Shown: in pieces, positions 51,501 through 57,500 of the stretch
Layout: the number at the start of each line of letters is the position of its first letter
Position numbering within the stretch: the stretch's first letter is position 1
Origin: Scytonema sp. UIC 10036
GTDB lineage: Bacteria > Cyanobacteriota > Cyanobacteriia > Cyanobacteriales > Nostocaceae
Length of the DNA stretch: 64,000 nt
Reading direction: 5' to 3'
Assembly: GCF_009725235.1 (NCBI RefSeq)
Contig: NZ_WJFC01000036.1
Location: 1-64,000 of the forward strand
Program-made: the position numbers and the translations under genes
The notes under the pieces: generated by a model
Databases searched by the model: none
The model's input: the letters and a program-made list of their open reading frames with translations, nothing else
Told to the model about the DNA's origin: nothing

Positions 51501-54500
51501 TGGGTTCGCCCATTGCCAATCGCGAGCGCTCAGAGATAGAAGGGTTAATTGGCTTTTTTGTCAACACTTTGGTGTTGCGTACTGATGTCTCCGGAGACCC
51601 CAGCTTTGACGAACTACTGCCCCAAATTCGGGAAATGGCGCTCAATGCCTATGCTCATCAAGACTTACCGTTTGAAATGCTTGTGGAAGCATTGCAGCCA
51701 GAAAGAGATCTCAGTCATACACCACTGTTCCAGGTGATGTTTGCCCTTCAAAATGCGCCGATGTCGGACGTCGAGTTAAGTGGGTTAACAATTGGTCATT
51801 TGCCCATCGAAAGCGCCACAGCTAAATTTGACCTCACTTTAGTGATGGAGAATACCCGCACCGGACTTGTGGGCGGGTGGGAGTACAACAGTGACTTGTT
51901 CGAGCGCAGTACGATTGAGCGGATGACGGGTCATTTTGTCACTTTACTCTTGGCCATTGTGGCGAATCCAACTGAGCGCATTTCTCAATTGCCTTTACTG
52001 ACACCATCTGAGCAACAGCAGTTACTAGTTGAGTGGAATCGCACTGAAGTAGACTATGCTCGCGATCTGTGTATCCATTCCTTATTTGAACAACAGGTAG
52101 AGCGGACTCCAGATGCGAGCGCAGTGATTTTTCACGAGCAACAACTGACTTACCAGCAATTAAATAATCGTGCCAACTCTTTAGCGCATTACCTACAGTC
52201 GTTAGGAGTGTCCGGCGATGTGCTGGTGGGTATTTATGCGGAGCGCTCCATTGAGATGGTGGTGGGACTCCTTGGTATTCTCAAAGCGGGTGGTGCTTAT
52301 GTGCCACTTGACACTGGGTATCCCACCGAACGTTTGCACTTTATGGTGGAAGATGCACGGGTTAATGTGCTGCTCACTCAACAGCATCTTGTGGAAAAAT
52401 TACCTCCACATCAAGCACAAGTTGTTTTGTTGGATAGCGATTGGCAAGAAATTTCCCAGTGGAGTCAGGAGAATCTCATCTCTGGCGTCAAAGGGGATAA
52501 CTTAGGTTACGTCATGTACACTTCGGGTTCTACAGGTCAACCTAAGGGCATCGCCATGAATCAGTTTGCCCTTTGCAATCTCATCTTGTGGGAACTGCAA
52601 AATCCACTCATTCATAGTGGAGTCAAAACCCTGCAATTTGCGCCAATTAGCTTTGATGCTTCCTTTCAAGAAATGTTTTCTACCTGGTTTGCTGGCGGCA
52701 CATTGCTGTTGGTTGAGGAGGAATTGCGCCGAGAACCACTGGCTTTATTAAATTTCCTCACCGAACAAAAGGTGGAAAGACTATTTCTGCCGTTAGTTGG
52801 TCTACAGCAGCTAGCTGAGGTAGCAGTTGGGACTCGCTCGGTGATTCATAGTCTGCGCTCGATAATGACGGGTGGCGAACAATTACAAATGACACCCATC
52901 ATCCGCCAGTGGTTGAGTCAGCTAACTGAGTGTAATTTGCACAATTTTTACGGTCCATCGGAGAGCCATGTTGTCACGACTTTTTCGTTGACTCATTCAA
53001 TGGACAACTGGCCGTTACTGCCGCCGATTGGTCGTCCGATTGCCAATACCCAAATCTACATTTTGGATGGGAATTTACAGCCCGTACCCGTAGGTGTACC
53101 GGGAGAATTGTACATTGGTGGTGCGGGATTAGCACGGGGCTACTTTAACCGACCGGAGTTAACACAGGAGAAATTCATCCCCAACCCCTTCTCGAAAAGC
53201 AGGGGAGTAGGGGAGCAGGGGAGTAGAGGTGAAGAACGTCTGTACAAAACTGGGGACTTAGCCCGTTATCTGCCAGATGGCAACATCGAATACTTGGGGC
53301 GCATTGACAACCAGGTAAAAATTCGTGGTTTCCGGATTGAGTTAGGCGAAATTGAAGCAGTTCTGAGCCAACACGCAGATGTGCAAGCCGCTTGTGTCAT
53401 CGCCCGTGAAGAAACTCCAGGCGATCGGCGTCTCGTTGCTTACATCGCTCCCCAGCCACAGGTGACACTGACAATCAGCCAAGTCCGTAACTTCCTGAAG
53501 GAAAAGTTACCGGAATACATGGTTCCAAGTGCAATAGTGATTCTGGAGTTCTTACCGCTCAGCCCCAACGGCAAAGTAGACCGTCTGGCTCTACCAGCAC
53601 CAGACATCAGTCGTGAATTCTCTGACCAATATATTGCCCCACGGACTCCGGTTGAAGAAATCCTGTCACTGATTTGGACACAAGTCCTGAAAGTCGAGCG
53701 TGTAGGCATACACGACAACTTTTTTGAACTGGGGGGACACTCGCTACTCGCAACGCAACTGATCTCCCGCGTGCGTAATAGCTTCAAAGTAGAACTGCCA
53801 CTGCGGAGCTTATTTGCGGCACCAACGATCGCTTCCTTGTCGCAAAACATTCAACAGTTGCAGCAACAAGACTCAGCTTCTGCACCACCCATCAAGCCCA
53901 GAAAAACAAATGCAGAACTCCCACTGTCTTATGCTCAGCAAAGGTTGTGGTTTTTAGACCAATTCGAGCCTCAAGGAGCTTCATATAACATTCCCTTTGC
54001 TTTGCGCTTAGAAGGAACACTCCAAGTTGAAGCGCTACAACAAAGCTTCATTGAAATCATTCATCGTCATGAAGCATTACGCACCAACTTCATCACAGTA
54101 GATGGACAAGCATCACAAGTCATTCATACTGCAACAAATTGGACAGTATCAATTGTTGACTTGCAGCATTTGCCACCCACAGAACAACAAATCACTTCTG
54201 GGTTATTAACGCAACAACAAGCACTTCAACCATTCAATTTAGCAACAGAACCATTAATCAGAGCAACATTAGTCGTACTGTCCGAGACAAAACACCTGTT
54301 ATTAGGGTGTATGCATCACATTGTCAGTGATGGTTGGTCAATGGGAGTGTTGGTTGCTGAATTCAAAGCACTGTACAATGCTTACTCTCAAGGTCAACCT
54401 TCTCCCTTAGTGCCACTACCAATTCAGTACGCAGATTTCGCTTTGTGGCAAAGACAGTGGTTGCTTGGGGAAGTCCTGCAAAGTCAACTCTCCTACTGGC

Positions 54501-57500
54501 GCGAACAATTAGCCTCAGCACCCACATTCTTGCCCCTACCCACAGACCGACCCAGACCTGCGGTACAGACCTTTGCAGGAGCATATATTGAGTTTGAACT
54601 GTCAATGGAGTTAACTCAAAAACTCACTCAGCTAGGTCAGTCCCAAGGAGTGACGCTGTTCATGACCCTGTTAGCGGCGTTTAATATCTTGCTGTACCGC
54701 TACACGGGACAAACAGACATTTTGGTGGGTTCGCCCATTGCCAACCGCGAGCGCTCAGAGATAGAAGGGTTAATTGGCTTTTTTGTCAATACTTTAGTGT
54801 TGCGTACTGATGTCTCCGGAGACCCTAAGTTTGATGAACTACTGCCCCAGATTCGGGAAATGGCACTTGATGCTTATGCTCATCAAGACTTACCGTTTGA
54901 AATGCTTGTAGAAGCATTGCAGCTAGAACGAAACCTGAGTCATACGCCACTGTTCCAGGTGATGTTTGCCCTTCAAAATGCCCCCATGTCGAACGTCGAG
55001 TTAAGTGGGTTAACAATCTCTCATTTGCCCATGGAAAGCGCGACAGCCAAATTTGACCTCTCCTTAGTGATGGAGAATACTCACACCGGACTTGTGGGCG
55101 GGTGGGAGTACAACAGTGACTTGTTCGAGCGCAGCACGATTGAGCGGATGGCGGGTCATTTTGTCACTTTACTCTCGGCCATTGTGGCGAATCCAACTGA
55201 GCGAATCTCTCAATTGCCTTTACTGACACCATCTGAGCAACAGCAGTTATTGGTGGAGTGGAATCGCACTGAAGTAGACTACCCCCAAGATCTCTGTATC
55301 CATCAATTATTTGAGGAGCAAGTCAAGCGCAACCCAGATGCAGTAGCAGTGGTGTTTGAAAATCAACTTCTTACCTACCAGCAATTGAATAGTCGTGCCA
55401 ATCAGTTAGCACATTACTTACAGTCGTTGGGAGTGTCCGGCGATATGCTGGTGGGTATTTACATGGAGCGCTCCATTGAGATGGTAGTAGGATTACTTGG
55501 CATTCTCAAGGCGGGTGGTGCTTATTTGCCACTCGCTCCTGAGTACCCAATTGAGCGTCTGAATTTCATGCTTGTGGATGCAAGGCTTGAGGTGCTCGTG
55601 ACACAGCAAAGACTCGCGGACAGATTACCCGAGCATGCGGCACGAGTTGTTTGTTTAGATACCGATTGGCACTTTATTTCTCAGTTAAGCCAAGAGAACC
55701 CCCTCACGAGCAGACAAGCAACTGATTTGGCTTATGTCATTTATACTTCTGGTTCAACAGGCACACCCAAGGGAGTACCCATCGCCTATCGCGGATTGTT
55801 AAATTTAGTCAAATGGCATCAGCGTGCGTTTAACGTCACCAACAACGACAAAGCCACCCAAATGGCAGGCACGGCATTTGACGCGGCGATCTGGGAATTA
55901 TGGCCGTACCTGAGTGCAGGTGCTTGTATCTACCTGGTCAAATCCGATCTCTTGACCTCGCCAGTCAATCTGCGTGAGTGGTTAATCGAAAATCAAATTA
56001 CCATCGCTTTTGTGCCAACGCCAGTGGCACAGGAGTTATTGTCTTTGGAATGGACGACCCAAAGTTTAGCTTTGCGTTGCATCTTGACTGGCGGGGATAA
56101 GCTTCATCACTATCGCTCGGATGCAATCCTGTTTGAGGTAGTGAATAATTATGGTCCGACTGAGAATAGTGTAGTTACAACTTCTGGGTTGGTAATGCAT
56201 AACCAAAAGCAGAACTCGCCCACCATTGGTCGCCCAATTGACAACACAAAAGTTTACATTTTAGACTCTCATCTGCAACCAGTACCGATTGGTGTGCCGG
56301 GAGAGTTACACATCGCGGGTGTTGGCTTGACTGTTGGCTACCTCAACCGTCCCGAATTGACACAAGAGAAATTCATCTCTAACCCATTCAGCACTGACCC
56401 TGGTTCCCGCCTCTACAAAACCGGAGACTTAACCCGTTATCTACCGAATGGCGACATAGAATACTTGAGGCGCATTGACAATCAAGTGAAGATTCGTGGC
56501 TTCCGCATTGAATTGGGAGAAATCGAAGCTTGTCTGAGCCAACATTCCCAAGTGCAAATATGTGTGGTCATCGCCCGTGAAGATAATCCCCAAGATAAGC
56601 GCCTAGTCGCCTACATCGTACCGCAACCAGAGCAGACACTCACAGTCAGCCAAGTCCGTGAGTTCTTAAAGGAAAAGCTACCAGATTACATGGTTCCAAA
56701 GGCAATAGTCATTTTGGAGTCATTACCACTCACCCCCAACGGCAAAATCGACCGTCGCGCCTTACCAGTACCAGAATCCCGCACTGGAATAGAAGAAGAT
56801 CTAGTACTACCCCACACCCCAATAGAAGAAAAATTGGCACAGATTTGGGCGCAAGTCCTTAGAGTAGAGGTGGTAGGGATACACGATAACTTCTTTGAAC
56901 TCGGTGGAGATTCTATTCTCAGCATTCAAATCGTCACTCGCGCAAAACTGGCTGGAATAGAACTGACAGTCAAACAACTCTTTGCCCATCAAACAATTGC
57001 CGAACTAGCAACAGTTGCTTTCACAACAAAAGTTCTCGAAATCGATCAAGGATTAGTGAGTGGGGCATTACCGTTAACACCAATTCAACAGTGGTTTTTT
57101 GAGCAAGACTTCTCACAAAAGCACCACTTTAACCAATCATTTCTGCTGACAGTCCCCTCCAATTTCAAGCTAGAGATATTAGAGCAAGTCTGGCAGAAAT
57201 TACTCTTACATCACGATGCCCTGCGCTTGCGATTTACTCTTGAAGAGGGAACTTGGCACCAGACTCATGCAGAACCAACAGAGCAAGTTGCTATCTCTCG
57301 TTTCGACTTATCCACAGTTCCACAAAGTGAGCTATCAACTACCATTGAAACCACTGTCAATGAATTACAGGCGAGTTTAAATCTGTCAGAAAATTTGGTG
57401 GCTGTCGGCTTTTTCTGGTTGGGGAATGATGTGCCAGCACGATTACTCATAGTGATTCACCACTTAGTCGTAGACGGTGTGTCTTGGCGGATATTGTTAG

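Larger units (their letters stand above)
47466..53915 (+). repeat. Tandem duplication of a 3225-bp C-A-T module
   Basis: The third and fourth NRPS modules of the hybrid gene repeat with a constant 3225-base (1075-codon) offset. Long stretches look identical by eye (for example 48181-48965 versus 51406-52190, and 49925-50730 versus 53150-53955), while others carry scattered changes (C-domain front, A-domain front and core). All eight visible pocket residues of A3 and A4 are equal. This is a recent in-frame module duplication, or one kept alike by gene conversion. Confidence 0.92.

Noticed and set aside
47466..53915. Module duplication as an assembly error
   Set aside because: Not excluded, but the copies differ at many scattered positions (for example tgtagtttg versus tgtaatttg near 49705/52930), which an artefact would not produce.
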